64,000 nucleotides of DNA, from assembly GCF_030499575.1 (NCBI RefSeq), contig NZ_JASTLC010000001.1, positions 2,876,001 to 2,940,000 of the forward strand, in the 5' to 3' direction. Position numbers and translations under genes: made by a program. Origin of the DNA: Streptomyces sp. DG2A-72. GTDB taxonomy: Bacteria > Actinomycetota > Actinomycetes > Streptomycetales > Streptomycetaceae. The notes under the pieces are model-generated. The model was not told the origin of the DNA. It searched no databases and worked only from the letters and a program-made list of their open reading frames with translations. This document shows, piece after piece, positions 34,510-45,606 of this stretch (positions are counted from its first letter, which is position 1; each line of letters starts with the position of its first letter).

Positions 34510-35599
34510 AAAATCACTGCGCCGCTGGTCGTCCCGCGGGCCCACGGCCCGCAGCGACGTACGCGACCTGATGAGGGAGTTCCTCAAGGAGGACGAGCAG
34601 GCCGAAACCCTGGAGTGGGACTCCTTCACCACGGCGAACGGGCTGCCGCACAACTGGATCTACGACCTGTTCCAGGACTCCGCCGGACGCGTCTGGGCCG
34701 GCACCTGGGGCGGCGGTCTCGCCCTCTACGAGCACGGCACATGGCGGGTCTACGACCGGCGGCACGGGCTCGCCAGTGACGCGGTGACCTGCCTCGCCCA
34801 GGACGCGCGGGGGACGATCTGGGCCGGGACGAACGCCGGGCTGAACCGCCTCGACGACGAGACCGGCAGGTTCGTCAACGCGGGACTGACCGGCAAGAGC
34901 ATCCTGAACATCCGCTTCGACCGCGAGCAGAACCTGTGGGTGGGTTGCTGGCGTGCCACCAGTTCGGGCGGCGGTCTGCACCGGTTCGACGGGCAGCGCT
35001 GGCACTCCGTCTCCAAGAGGGACGGCCTGCCGAGCCTGGAGATCCTGAAGGTGTTCGAGGACTCGCGCGGCCATATCTGGGTGGGCACCTACGAACACGG
35101 ACGCGGCGCCGGCGTCGGCCGCTGGGACGGCTCGTCGTGGCAGCGGTTCACACGCCGGGACGGGCTGATCAACGACTGCGTCTACTCGATGTTCGAGGAC
35201 CCCGAGGGCCGGATGTGGTTCGGCACGCTCGACGGCATCTCGGTCTACGACGGCCGCGGTTGGCACCGGATGACCATGATGGACGGTCTGGTGGACGACC
35301 GGGTCTACGCGATGTTCATCGACCGGGACGACAAGATGTGGTTCGGCACCGAAGGGGGCGTCAGCCGCTTCGACGGCACGGCGTGGGAGTCGTTCACCCG
35401 CGACAACGGCCTGGTGGAGAACCTGGTGCGGGCGATCATGCAGGACCGCGACGGGAACCTCTGGTTCGGCACGTACCCGTACGCGCCCGACGCGGGCGGC
35501 ATCAGCCGGGCCCGCAAGCGCGACAGCCGTCAGGACATCGCCGAGGCGACCCGGCGATACCTGCAGCCCGGCTCCAGAAGGGAACTGCCCGGCGAGTGA
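34502..35599 (+). CDS. Seven-bladed Reg_prop beta-propeller protein
   Basis: Encodes 365 residues from ATG 34502, overlapping the previous stop. Seven Reg_prop repeats are visible by their W-[AVF]-G-T core: VWAGTWGG, IWAGTNAG, LWVGCWRA, IWVGTYEHG, MWFGTLDG, MWFGTEGG, LWFGTYPY, enough for one complete propeller. Such repeats normally form the sensor part of hybrid two-component kinases, but here there is no signal peptide, membrane helix or kinase. An intracellular scaffold working with the coiled-coil partner is an inference. Confidence 0.82.
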   Translation: MNEKSLRRWSSRGPTARSDVRDLMREFLKEDEQAETLEWDSFTTANGLPHNWIYDLFQDSAGRVWAGTWGGGLALYEHGTWRVYDRRHGLASDAVTCLAQDARGTIWAGTNAGLNRLDDETGRFVNAGLTGKSILNIRFDREQNLWVGCWRATSSGGGLHRFDGQRWHSVSKRDGLPSLEILKVFEDSRGHIWVGTYEHGRGAGVGRWDGSSWQRFTRRDGLINDCVYSMFEDPEGRMWFGTLDGISVYDGRGWHRMTMMDGLVDDRVYAMFIDRDDKMWFGTEGGVSRFDGTAWESFTRDNGLVENLVRAIMQDRDGNLWFGTYPYAPDAGGISRARKRDSRQDIAEATRRYLQPGSRRELPGE

Positions 35600-35612
35600 C
35601 CGCGGCGCCGGT

Positions 35613-37652
35613 TCAGGCGCCCGGTTTCACCAGCTCCCGCTCCTCCCCGACAGCGGCCTCCTTCACCATCCGCGCCCGCGGCCCCTGGAACACGTACGCC
35701 AGCCCGAACCCGGCACCGACCACCATCGCGCCGCCCACCGCATCGAGAATCCAGTGGTTCCCGGTGACCACGATCGCCGTGAGCGTGAAGAACGGATGCA
35801 GCAGCCCCAGCCCTCTCATCCACCACTTCGGCGCGATGATCGCGATGACGAGCCCGCACCACAGGGACCACCCGAAGTGCAGCGACGGCATCGCGGCGTA
35901 CTGGTTGGTGAGCGCGGTCAGGGTGCCGTAGTCCGGCTTGGAGAAGTCCTGCACGCCGTGCACGGTGTCGATGATGCCGAGGCCCGGCATCAGGCGGGGC
36001 GGGGCGAGCGGGTACAGCCAGAAGCCGACCAGGGCCAGCAGTGTCGTGAGGCCGATGGACGCGCGGGCCCAGCGGTAGTCGACCGGGCGGCGCCAGTACA
36101 GGACGGCCAGCACGCTCAGCGGGACCACGAAGTGGAACGACGTGTAGTAGAAGTCGAAGAAGCCCCGCAGCCAGTCGACCTTGACCACGGCGTGGTTCGC
36201 CCAGTGCTCGATGTCCATGTGCAGGAACCGCTCCAGCGACAGGATCTGGTCGCCGTGGTGCTCGGCCGTCGCCCGGCCCTCCGCGTTGCTGCCGCCGGTC
36301 GCCGCGAGACGGACCTTCTGGTAGGCGGCGTAGGTGACGCGGATGAGCAGCAGCTCAAGGAGCAGGTTCGGGCGGGTGAGGACGCGGCGCAGGAACGGCA
36401 GGAGGGGGACGCGCTTGAAGCGGGCCGGGACGGGTGGGGCGTACTCCGTGGGGATCGGTGCGCGGTAGTACGGGGACGTCCTCGACAGGAACGGGATGGC
36501 GGTGGCGGCGGCCACGGCGGCGATCAGGACCACGTTGTCGCGGAGCGCGTACACCGCCGACATGTTCGGCAGCAGCATCTTCGCCGGGAGCGTCATCACG
36601 ATGACCACGGCGACCGGCCAGACGTAGCGGTCGGAGGCCCGCTTGCCGACCCGGCCGACGACCGCGAGGAGCACCCACAGGAGCTGGTGCTGCCAGGTGG
36701 TCGGGGAGACCGCGATCGCCGTGCAGCCCGTGACCGCGACCGCGAGGAGCAGCTGGCCGTCGCGGGCGTAGCGCACGGCGCGGCGCAGGCCGAGGACGGC
36801 GACGGTCGTGCCGAGCGCCAGGAACAGTCCGATCTCCAGCGGACCGGACAGCCCGAGCCGCAGCAGCGCGCCGTGCAGGGACTGGTTGGCGAGGTCGTCG
36901 GCCGCGCCACCGAGGCCGACGCCCGCCATGTGGTGCACCCAGTAGGTGTACGAGTCGTGCGGCATCGCGGCCCATGCGAGCGCCGTGCACGCGGCGAACG
37001 TGACGCCCGTGGACAGGGCGGCCCGGCGTCTGCCGGTGAACCACAGCAGCGGGGTGAACAGCAGCACCGCCGGCTGGAGCGCGGCGGCCAAGCCGATCAG
37101 GACGCCGCTGGCGCGCTCGCCGCGGACGGCGAAGCAGCCGGCCAGGACGAGCAGGACGGGGATGATGCCGGTCTGGCCGAGCCAGAAGGCGTTGCGCACC
37201 GGCAGCGACAGCATCAGCAGGCTGATCGCGACCGGCGCGGCCAGGATGGAGGCCCGCCAGGTCACGGGCTTCGGCAGGGCGCGGGCCACGACCAGGCCGA
37301 GCGCGACGACCAGCAGCAGGGTGCCGAAGGTCCAGCCCCAGCCGAGCGCCTGTTCGGCCGACCGGGTGAGGGGCTTGAGAACGAGGCCGACGACGGGGGT
37401 GCCGGTGAACTGCGTCGAGTCGTACAGCGAGCCATTGACGTGCAGGACACCGTTGTCGCCGACCCAGGTCTCCAGGTCCGTCAGCCGCTCTCCGCGCGGG
37501 GTGCTGAGGACGACGGCCACCTGCCGTACGGCGAGGATCGCGGCGACCAGCCACAAACCCAGGCGGGCCGCGCGCAGGCGTGCCCTGGCCGTACCGATGG
37601 CTGTCGCTCCGAACGCACCCGCCGGTCGCCCTGTGTGTTCCGCATTCGCCAC
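35613..37652 (-). CDS. Bifunctional GT87 glycosyltransferase / PAP2-like membrane protein
   Basis: Encodes 679 residues from GTG 37652 (GGGAGG upstream). N-terminal half: about ten membrane helices of the polyprenol-phosphate-mannose-dependent GT87 family (LPVRNAFWLGQTGIIPVLLVL, GLAAALQPAVLLF). C-terminal half: inositol-phosphotransferase/PAP2-like domain with MPSLHFGWSLWCGLV and VTGNHWILDAVGG, the phosphatase motifs. The fusion is a known actinobacterial architecture, probably for phosphatidylinositol-derived or wall glycolipids. Confidence 0.85.
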   Translation of the reverse strand: MANAEHTGRPAGAFGATAIGTARARLRAARLGLWLVAAILAVRQVAVVLSTPRGERLTDLETWVGDNGVLHVNGSLYDSTQFTGTPVVGLVLKPLTRSAEQALGWGWTFGTLLLVVALGLVVARALPKPVTWRASILAAPVAISLLMLSLPVRNAFWLGQTGIIPVLLVLAGCFAVRGERASGVLIGLAAALQPAVLLFTPLLWFTGRRRAALSTGVTFAACTALAWAAMPHDSYTYWVHHMAGVGLGGAADDLANQSLHGALLRLGLSGPLEIGLFLALGTTVAVLGLRRAVRYARDGQLLLAVAVTGCTAIAVSPTTWQHQLLWVLLAVVGRVGKRASDRYVWPVAVVIVMTLPAKMLLPNMSAVYALRDNVVLIAAVAAATAIPFLSRTSPYYRAPIPTEYAPPVPARFKRVPLLPFLRRVLTRPNLLLELLLIRVTYAAYQKVRLAATGGSNAEGRATAEHHGDQILSLERFLHMDIEHWANHAVVKVDWLRGFFDFYYTSFHFVVPLSVLAVLYWRRPVDYRWARASIGLTTLLALVGFWLYPLAPPRLMPGLGIIDTVHGVQDFSKPDYGTLTALTNQYAAMPSLHFGWSLWCGLVIAIIAPKWWMRGLGLLHPFFTLTAIVVTGNHWILDAVGGAMVVGAGFGLAYVFQGPRARMVKEAAVGEERELVKPGA

Positions 37653-37907
37653 GCCTCGTCGGCCTCCCGCCCCGTTCGCCCCACGCGTCTCACGTGTGAG
37701 GACCCTTTGCGAACCCTGTGGGGCTCGCACCGCCCCCGGAGAAGGACGCAGGCCATCCCGGCTTCACCTGACGTCCCCTCTTCTTTTGTCTGGAAGACGA
37801 TAGTGCGAGGGAGGGGAGGTTGCCTCCGCGGGACGCGATATGGATCACACTGGCAGGGAACCCGACCGCGGTTCTTTCCGACCAGCCCTAGGGAAGGCAG
37901 CAGGCGC

Positions 37908-38579
37908 ATGAGCGAGTCGCAGCGCTGGGACGACGTCGACTTCTACTTCTCCACCCACCTCTCACCGGACGACGCCGCCCTGCACGCCGCCCTGCGCGAC
38001 AGCGAGGCCGCCGAGCTCCCGCATGTCAACGTCACGGCGCCGCAGGGCAAGCTGCTCCAGCTCCTGGCCGAGATCCAGGGCGCCCGGAACATCCTGGAGA
38101 TCGGCACGCTCGGCGGCTACAGCACCATCTGGCTGGCCCGCGCGCTCCCCTCCGACGGCCGCCTGATCTCGCTCGAGTACAGCCCCAAACACGCCGAGGT
38201 CGCCACCCGCAACATCGCCCGCGCGGGCCTCGACAAGCTCGTCGAGGTACGGGTCGGCCCGGCCCTGGACTCGCTGCCCCACCTCGCCGACGAGAACCCG
38301 GCCCCCTTCGACCTGGTCTTCATCGACGCCGACAAGGCCAACAACCCGGGCTACGTGGAGTGGGCGCTCAAGCTGACCCGCGCGGGCAGCCTGATCATCG
38401 TCGACAACGTCGTCCGCGGCGGCCGTGTCGCCGACGCCGACGACACCTCCCCGGACGTCCGGGGCACCCGCACCGCCCTCGAACTCATCGGCTCCCACCC
38501 GAGGCTCAGCGGCACCGCGATCCAGACGGTCGGCAGCAAGGGCTACGACGGTTTCGCGCTGGCCCGCGTGCTCGCGTAG
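37908..38579 (+). CDS. O-methyltransferase (caffeoyl-CoA/catechol type)
   Basis: Encodes 223 residues. SAM motif ILEIGTLGGYSTIWLARAL (about 62-80), metal-ligand motif DLVFIDADKANNPGYVEWAL and SLIIVDNVVRGGRVADAD. This is the divalent-metal-dependent Methyltransf_3 family acting on catechol-like substrates. AGGGAAGG upstream of the ATG. Monocistronic. Confidence 0.88.
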   Translation: MSESQRWDDVDFYFSTHLSPDDAALHAALRDSEAAELPHVNVTAPQGKLLQLLAEIQGARNILEIGTLGGYSTIWLARALPSDGRLISLEYSPKHAEVATRNIARAGLDKLVEVRVGPALDSLPHLADENPAPFDLVFIDADKANNPGYVEWALKLTRAGSLIIVDNVVRGGRVADADDTSPDVRGTRTALELIGSHPRLSGTAIQTVGSKGYDGFALARVLA

Positions 38580-38593
38580 GGCCTGTCCGGCGC

Positions 38594-38986
38594 TCAAGCC
38601 TCGTGGTAGAAGCCGACGTTGACGCTGCGCGGGGCGGTGCGGTCCACGATGACCAGCTCGCCGCTGCCGCCCCTCGGCAGCGGCACCGTCCCGCCGTAGC
38701 CCAGCGGCTGGGCATGCCCGCCGGCCGTCAGTCGCACCTCGGAGGACGGATCGGGCTGCGAGCCGCGCAGCCAGGTCACCTGCCAGCTGCCGTCCGGTCC
38801 GCACAGGAACTCCAGGTGGACCCGGGAGACGAACAGCCAGTCATCTGGCGTCGACAGCCTGCACACCGACTTGTCCCGGCCCACCCGCAGCACGGCGCCC
38901 GGGTCACTGGGCGCGTCGGCCATGAGCATGCCGGCCGTGGCGCCCGCTTCCGCCGCGGAAACGGCGGCCATGGTGAGTTCGAGCAC
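38594..38986 (-). CDS. Small FHA-domain-like protein
   Basis: Encodes 130 residues from GTG 38986 with GAGGAGC upstream. FHA hallmarks: VLRVGRDKSVCRLSTPDDWLFVSRVHLEFL contains the GR and S-R-x-H residues that bind phosphothreonine; the usual following Asn is not obvious. Whole protein is one domain. Partner unknown. Confidence 0.65.
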   Translation of the reverse strand: MLELTMAAVSAAEAGATAGMLMADAPSDPGAVLRVGRDKSVCRLSTPDDWLFVSRVHLEFLCGPDGSWQVTWLRGSQPDPSSEVRLTAGGHAQPLGYGGTVPLPRGGSGELVIVDRTAPRSVNVGFYHEA

Positions 38987-39066
38987 GTGCGCTCCTCGTG
39001 AAGTGTCCCTACCTGGCCGCCGCATGATAAATCGCCCGGCCTCATGGCGTCCGGCACAATGGGCTC

Positions 39067-39522
39067 ATGACCGAGCGAAAGCCACCGGGTGTGCCGTTCG
39101 AGTCCTGGGTCGACAAGCAGATCCGCGACGCCGAGGGGCGCGGCGAGTTCGCCCAACTGCGCGGCGCGGGCAAGCCGTTGCCGTCGGGCTACGACACCAC
39201 GTACGACGAACTGTGGTGGATCAAGGAGAAGATGGCCCGCGAGGGCCTTTCGGTACTGCCGCCGAGCCTCGCACTGCGCAAGGAGGCGGAGGACGCGCTG
39301 GCGGCGGCGTACGCGGCACCATCGGAGCGGATCGCCCGGAAGATCATCACGGACGTCAACGTCAAGATCCGCGAGATGATGTTCAAGCCGCCGCCCGGCC
39401 CTCCGCTCGGGATGAAGCCGTACGACGTCGAGGACGTCGTACGGCAGTGGCGGGAGCGCCGGACGGCGGATGGCTCAGCCGACTCGGACGGCTCAGGTGA
39501 CTCACTTGACTCAGATGCGTAG
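39067..39522 (+). CDS. DUF1992 (DnaJ-homologue C28-like) protein
   Basis: Encodes 151 residues. Contains VPFESWVDKQIRDAEGRGEF, LRGAGKPLPSGYDTTYDELWWIKEKMAREGLS and LPPSLALRKEAED, the diagnostic DUF1992 segment. Acidic Ser/Asp tail. Function unknown. Overlaps the end of the convergent gene by 12 nt. Confidence 0.88.
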   Translation: MTERKPPGVPFESWVDKQIRDAEGRGEFAQLRGAGKPLPSGYDTTYDELWWIKEKMAREGLSVLPPSLALRKEAEDALAAAYAAPSERIARKIITDVNVKIREMMFKPPPGPPLGMKPYDVEDVVRQWRERRTADGSADSDGSGDSLDSDA

Positions 39523-39819
39523 CAGCCGTTCCGCGAGCTCGCGGTAGTCGCGCAGGGCGAGACGCAGTTGCTCGGTGTCTGTGGCCGCCGCGGGCTCTCC
39601 GGCGTCGGCGGACTGCCATGTCCGCCGCAGGGTGCGCCGGCGCTGGGTCAGGGAGTCGGTGACGCGGCCGGTGATCTCCTCGACCACCCGGTCGACCTCC
39701 TCGACGGAGGCCCGGGGGCTGTCGACGAATCCGGAGACCGCGTGCTGAAGGCGCTCCGTGAGCTTGTCACGCTCGTCGTGCGGGAGGAGCGGGGTTGTCG
39801 CTTCCGGCATGTTCTTCAA
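39511..39819 (-). CDS. Small helical protein, function unknown
   Basis: Encodes 102 residues, largely charged helices (DKLTERLQHAVSGFVDSPRASVEEVDRVVEEI, QLRLALRDYRELAERLL). Start is either TTG 39819, with AAGGAG 8 nt before, or ATG 39810. The segment GFVDSPRASVEEVDRVV resembles HFVESPRVAVTEADRLL of the next gene, so the two are probably diverged relatives in one operon (4-nt gap). Confidence 0.7.
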   Translation of the reverse strand: MKNMPEATTPLLPHDERDKLTERLQHAVSGFVDSPRASVEEVDRVVEEITGRVTDSLTQRRRTLRRTWQSADAGEPAAATDTEQLRLALRDYRELAERLLRI

Positions 39820-39823
39820 GTCC

Positions 39824-40402
39824 TCAGCTCCTTTGCAGCTGGTGCGTGTCGACGAGGTCGTCGAACAGCTTCCGCGCCTCGATCAGGGCCTCCCGCATCT
39901 CCTCCGTACCGGCGCGGGTGTCCCCGTCGGTGCCCATACGGGCGTTCGCGACGCGGTGGACGCGCCGGTAGCCGTGCACATGGTCCGCGTGGTGCACGGA
40001 CAGCGCGGCGAGCTGTTCGTCGTAGTGCTCGCCGTCCGGGAACCCGCGGACGGTCGCCACCTCGGCCAGCAGCCGGTCGGCCTCGGTGACCGCCACGCGC
40101 GGCGATTCGACGAAGTGCTCCTGCACGGCCGTCCAGCGGGCCGTGTACTGCTCACGCACGGCAGGCTCCAGCGGCTGCTCCCGCAGCCCACCGTGCCGCT
40201 CCACCCGCTCGGCCAGCTCGCGCTCGGCGGCCTGCGTGTCCCCGTCGTGCCGGGCCACGGTCCGGTCGTACTCGGGCCCGAAGCGCTTCTTGAGATCCCT
40301 GCCGCCGCCGAACGAACCCCGGCCGCGCAGGGTCAGATAGACGGCCGCGCCGATGACGGCGACCGCCACGATCACGATCAGAGCGATGATCACGCCAGAC
40401 AT
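39824..40402 (-). CDS. Membrane-anchored helical protein
   Basis: Encodes 192 residues: one N-terminal helix (VIIALIVIVAVAVIGAAVYLTL, residues 4-25), then a cytoplasmic or external domain of charged helices with RFGPEYDRTVARHGD-like segment RFGPEYDRTVARHDGDTQAAERELAER and QYTARWTAVQEHFVESPRVAV. Widespread in Streptomyces, role unknown. First gene of a two-gene operon. Confidence 0.75.
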   Translation of the reverse strand: MSGVIIALIVIVAVAVIGAAVYLTLRGRGSFGGGRDLKKRFGPEYDRTVARHDGDTQAAERELAERVERHGGLREQPLEPAVREQYTARWTAVQEHFVESPRVAVTEADRLLAEVATVRGFPDGEHYDEQLAALSVHHADHVHGYRRVHRVANARMGTDGDTRAGTEEMREALIEARKLFDDLVDTHQLQRS

Positions 40403-40499
40403 GAATGCCTTCCGGGTTCTCGACCCACCCGACTCTCCCTACGAGCCGGTCCACCGCCCGGGTTGCCCCGACGCCCCACCTCAAACGGCGCCCCCGACA

Positions 40500-41018
40500 A
40501 TGACAGCCATGACCTCCTGGACCGTCGCCCCCGAACCCGTCGACTCCCCCACCGCCGCCGCGCTCTGGCGGGCGTACTACACAGAGGTCAGCGACCGCTG
40601 GTACCTCCTCCACGAGGGCCGCCGCACCGACCCGGCAGAGCTGGAGCGAGAGATCGCCGCCGACACGGGCGCCGGACTCGTACCACCGAGTGGTCAGCTG
40701 CTCGTGGCCCGGTACGAGGGCGAGCCCGCGGGAACGGCAGGCGTACGACTCCTGGACGCAACGAGCGCCGAGCTGAAACGCGTCTTCGTGCTGGAGGCGT
40801 TCCGCGGCAAGGGCGGCGCCGCACTCCTCGTACGGGCCGCGGAGAATACCGCCGTCGCCCTCGGCGCCGAACGCATGGTCCTCGACACCCGCCACGACCT
40901 GATCGAGGCCCGCGCTCTGTACACACGCCTCGGCTACGAGGAGACCGAGCCGCACAACGACTACGAATACGCCGAGCACTGGTTCAGCAGGAAGCTAGGG
41001 GGCTTCGATTCCAAATGA
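40500..41018 (+). CDS. GNAT-family N-acetyltransferase
   Basis: Encodes 172 residues from ATG 40500 (ATG 40509 also possible; no clear ribosome site for either). Acetyl-CoA loop in LKRVFVLEAFRGKGGAALLVRAAENTA, and LDTRHDLIEARALYTRLGYEETEP. Substrate unknown. Confidence 0.8.
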   Translation: MTAMTSWTVAPEPVDSPTAAALWRAYYTEVSDRWYLLHEGRRTDPAELEREIAADTGAGLVPPSGQLLVARYEGEPAGTAGVRLLDATSAELKRVFVLEAFRGKGGAALLVRAAENTAVALGAERMVLDTRHDLIEARALYTRLGYEETEPHNDYEYAEHWFSRKLGGFDSK

Positions 41019-41030
41019 CCGGTGACTGCA

Positions 41031-41108
41031 CGCCCCAAAGGGGCGCGGGGCTGTATCGATATGCGGCTCCGCCGCGTGGGCGCGACCAGCCACAGACAAC
41101 CCGCAGCC
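41031..41108. repeat. Streptomycete intergenic repeat, copy 5 (long form)
   Basis: CGCCCCAAAGGGGCGCGGGG, then TGTATCGATATGCGGCTCCG, GCGCGACCAGCCACAG and ACCCGCAG; same long form as copy 2. Lies between convergent genes. Confidence 0.75.
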
Positions 41109-41116
41109 GCCGACGC

Positions 41117-43231
<2,115 letters not shown>

Positions 43232-43370
43232 TTACTCCTCCATGCTGGCCGGTGTGACCGGTTATGGCCTGTTCAATCCGAGTGGAAGGCGCTATTCCGG
43301 GGCGTGTGTGGAACGTGTGGAGGAAGGGTCTGCATAATCGCTGGAGTTCGCAAAGGGAGGGAACCAACGC

Positions 43371-44330
43371 GTGGCAGAGCCGAAGGGTCACCAATGCCCG
43401 GAGTGCGGGGCACCCAGGGGGCCCGACCACACCCCGTCCTGCGCCTGCACCGAGCGCGCGGCCGAGGCCCTGCGCGAGGTGCGTACGGCGGAGGCGGCAG
43501 CAGCGGAGGACTTCGACCCGCTGCGCATCCGGCCGTACGTCGAACTGGAGGGCGCGCCGGAGGCCCCACCCAGACCCGCGGACCCGCACTCCACGATGCC
43601 GCTGCCGGCCGTACCGCCGACTCCACCGGCACCGGCTGCCACCGAGCCCAGTGACGCCGACCTGAGCCTGTTCACGGGCGGGCCCGCCCCCTTCGGCAGC
43701 GCCCCCGACGAGGAATCACCCCGCCGCCCCCGCCGCACCCTCATGTTCGGCGTCGCGGGCGTCCTCGTCACCGTCGTCACCGCGGCCGGCCTGGCGAGCG
43801 GGCTCCTCTCGTACGACACCCCGACCCGGGACCAGGCCCTGCCGGAGGAGGTCCGGGCGAGCGTGCCGGACACCACGCCCACCGCGGCCCCCGACTCACC
43901 GTCCGCGAGCACCACGCCCGCACAGCCGACCTCCGCGGCACCCTCCCCCACACCCACGGAGAACGGCTCCCCCTCACCGACCCCGACCCGCTCGAACTCC
44001 CCCGCACCGACTCCCACCCGCACACCCGACCCTACGAACACCCCCACGCCGACCGCCGGCGCCACCGACTCCGCGGGCGGACCGGAAAACGGCCGCGAAG
44101 CCGAGGCCCCCGTCCTGAGCCGCGGCGACGAGGGCCCGGAGGTCGTCGAACTCGAACTACGCCTGACCCAGGCCGACGTCTACACGAGGGAGGCCAAGGG
44201 CACCTACAACGAGGGCGTCGAGGACGCGGTCCGCCAGTATCAGTTGTGGCGGGGCATCGTGCCGCAGGAGTACGGCGTCTACGACCTCGAGACCCGAGAA
44301 CGCCTGGAGTCGGAGACACAGGAGCCCTAA
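43371..44330 (+). CDS. Membrane-anchored peptidoglycan-binding-domain protein with zinc-ribbon-like N-terminus
   Basis: Encodes 319 residues from GTG 43371 (GGGAGGG upstream). Cytoplasmic N-terminus with CPECGAPRGPDHTPSCAC (zinc-ribbon-like), one membrane helix TLMFGVAGVLVTVVTAAGLA (about 122-141), a long Pro/Thr/Ser linker suited to spanning the wall, and a C-terminal peptidoglycan-binding domain 1 (VLSRGDEGPEVVELELRLTQ, YNEGVEDAVRQYQLWRGI). Probably links an intracellular partner to the wall. Confidence 0.82.
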   Translation: MAEPKGHQCPECGAPRGPDHTPSCACTERAAEALREVRTAEAAAAEDFDPLRIRPYVELEGAPEAPPRPADPHSTMPLPAVPPTPPAPAATEPSDADLSLFTGGPAPFGSAPDEESPRRPRRTLMFGVAGVLVTVVTAAGLASGLLSYDTPTRDQALPEEVRASVPDTTPTAAPDSPSASTTPAQPTSAAPSPTPTENGSPSPTPTRSNSPAPTPTRTPDPTNTPTPTAGATDSAGGPENGREAEAPVLSRGDEGPEVVELELRLTQADVYTREAKGTYNEGVEDAVRQYQLWRGIVPQEYGVYDLETRERLESETQEP

Positions 44331-44401
44331 ACCCACCGAGACCGCGGGCAGGCTCAGCTCAGCTGCGGGCAGTCGTGCCGCCCAGGCCGGGCCCCACCCA
44401 G

Positions 44402-44695
44402 CAGGCGCCGGGCCGCCCTCCCGCCAAGCTGCGGGCTGCTGTCCCGCCCAAGCTGCGGGCTGCTGTCCCGCCCAAGCTGCGGGCATGCGTGCCGCCTAGG
44501 GCGGCCCCCACCCAGCAGGCGCCGGGCCGCCCTCCCGCCAAGCTGCGGGCTGCTGTCCCGCCCAAGCTGCGGGCATGCGTGCCGCCTAGGGCGGCCCCCA
44601 CCCAGCAGGCGCCGGGCCGCCCTCCCGCCAAGCTGCGGGCTGCTGTCCCGCCCAAGCTGCGGGCATGCGTGCCGCCTGGGGCGGCACGGGTGGGC
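44402..44695. repeat. Tandem 90-bp direct repeats
   Basis: Units starting CAGGCGCCGGGCCGCCCTCC begin at 44402, 44516 and 44606; the second spacing is exactly 90 bp and the first is 114 because a 24-bp subunit (GCTGCTGTCCCGCCCAAGCT region) is duplicated. All units contain AAGCTGCGGGCATGCGTGCC. Intergenic between convergent genes. Confidence 0.85.
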
Positions 44696-44755
44696 GCAGG
44701 CGGCACCCCGTCAGCGCCGGGCTGCGCGACCCACCCCCGCCCAGCCCACACACCG
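44688..44755. repeat. Dispersed repeat, second copy of the EcfT-gene element
   Basis: CACGGGTGGGCGCAGGCGGC then ACCCCGTCAGCGCCGGG; nearly the same as 17649-17705, where it is within a coding region. Confidence 0.6.
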
Positions 44756-44777
44756 GGCACCTCACAGCACCGACGCC

Positions 44778-45437
44778 CTACCCGACGTACACCCGAAGCG
44801 TCCCGTCCCCCACGCCCTCCACACGCACCTGCGTAAGGTCCCGCACCACCACATCCGGCTCATGGACCCCGGCCCGCGCCCCGACCCCCACAACCCGCAT
44901 CCCCGCAGCCCGCCCCGCCTGAATACCCGCACCCGAGTCCTCGAAGACGATGCAGTCGGCCGGGGCAACGCCCAGTTCCGCCGCACCCTTGAGGAAGCCC
45001 TCCGGATCGGGCTTGCTCGCACCGACCGACTCGGCAGTGATGCGCGGCTCCGGCAGAGCAAGCCCCGCGGCAGTCATCCGAGCCGTAGAGAGGGCAACGT
45101 CCGCAGAGGTGACAAGGGCGTGCGGCAACCCACGCAGCGAGGCCAGGAACTCCGGAGCGCCCGGAATGGCGACGACGCCGTCCGTATCGGCGGTCTCCTC
45201 CGCGAGCATGCGCGCATTGTCCGCATGGTTGCGCTCCATCGCCCGCTCGGGCAACAGCAGCGCCATCGTGGCGTGCCCCTGCCGACCGTGCGCGACCTTC
45301 ATGACCTCGTCCCCATCGAGCCCGTTCCGCTCGGCCCAGCGCCGCCAGATCCGCTCGACGACGGCGTCCGAGTTGACGAGGGTGCCGTCCATGTCGAGCA
45401 GCAGGGCACGGGCGGTGAGCACGGTCGTGGCCGTCAT
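44778..45437 (-). CDS. HAD-superfamily phosphatase (beta-phosphoglucomutase/sugar phosphatase-like)
   Basis: Encodes 219 residues from ATG 45437 (TTGGAG upstream). HAD motifs: [17 protein letters not shown] (I), [12 protein letters not shown] (II), [15 protein letters not shown] (III) and [19 protein letters not shown] (IV). A helical cap follows motif I, as in sugar-phosphate phosphatases. Substrate unknown. Confidence 0.87.
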   Translation of the reverse strand: MTATTVLTARALLLDMDGTLVNSDAVVERIWRRWAERNGLDGDEVMKVAHGRQGHATMALLLPERAMERNHADNARMLAEETADTDGVVAIPGAPEFLASLRGLPHALVTSADVALSTARMTAAGLALPEPRITAESVGASKPDPEGFLKGAAELGVAPADCIVFEDSGAGIQAGRAAGMRVVGVGARAGVHEPDVVVRDLTQVRVEGVGDGTLRVYVG

Positions 45438-45606
45438 CGGCAACTCCAAGACGCGGAAGTGAAGGCTGGCACCCGAGGAACGACAAGAACAAAGCGGGCC
45501 CGCCCGCCGGTCAGGGAAAACGGGCGGAGCCACTTTGTTCCTTCACGGTACAAAACCGGGCCCGTTCCCGCCACCGCCTTCGAGAAGGGTTCACCGACCG
45601 TTCAGC

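Noticed and set aside
35754..37907. Long plus-strand frame opposite the GT87/PAP2 gene, running into the O-methyltransferase
   Set aside because: Shadow of the minus-strand membrane protein; only the portion from ATG 37908 has real family motifs.
44359..44760. Long minus-strand frame with 30-residue repeats (GGTHARSLGGTAARSLAGG)
   Set aside because: Open only because the repeat period is a multiple of three; no ribosome site, unnatural composition, and the plus strand is open in the same way.
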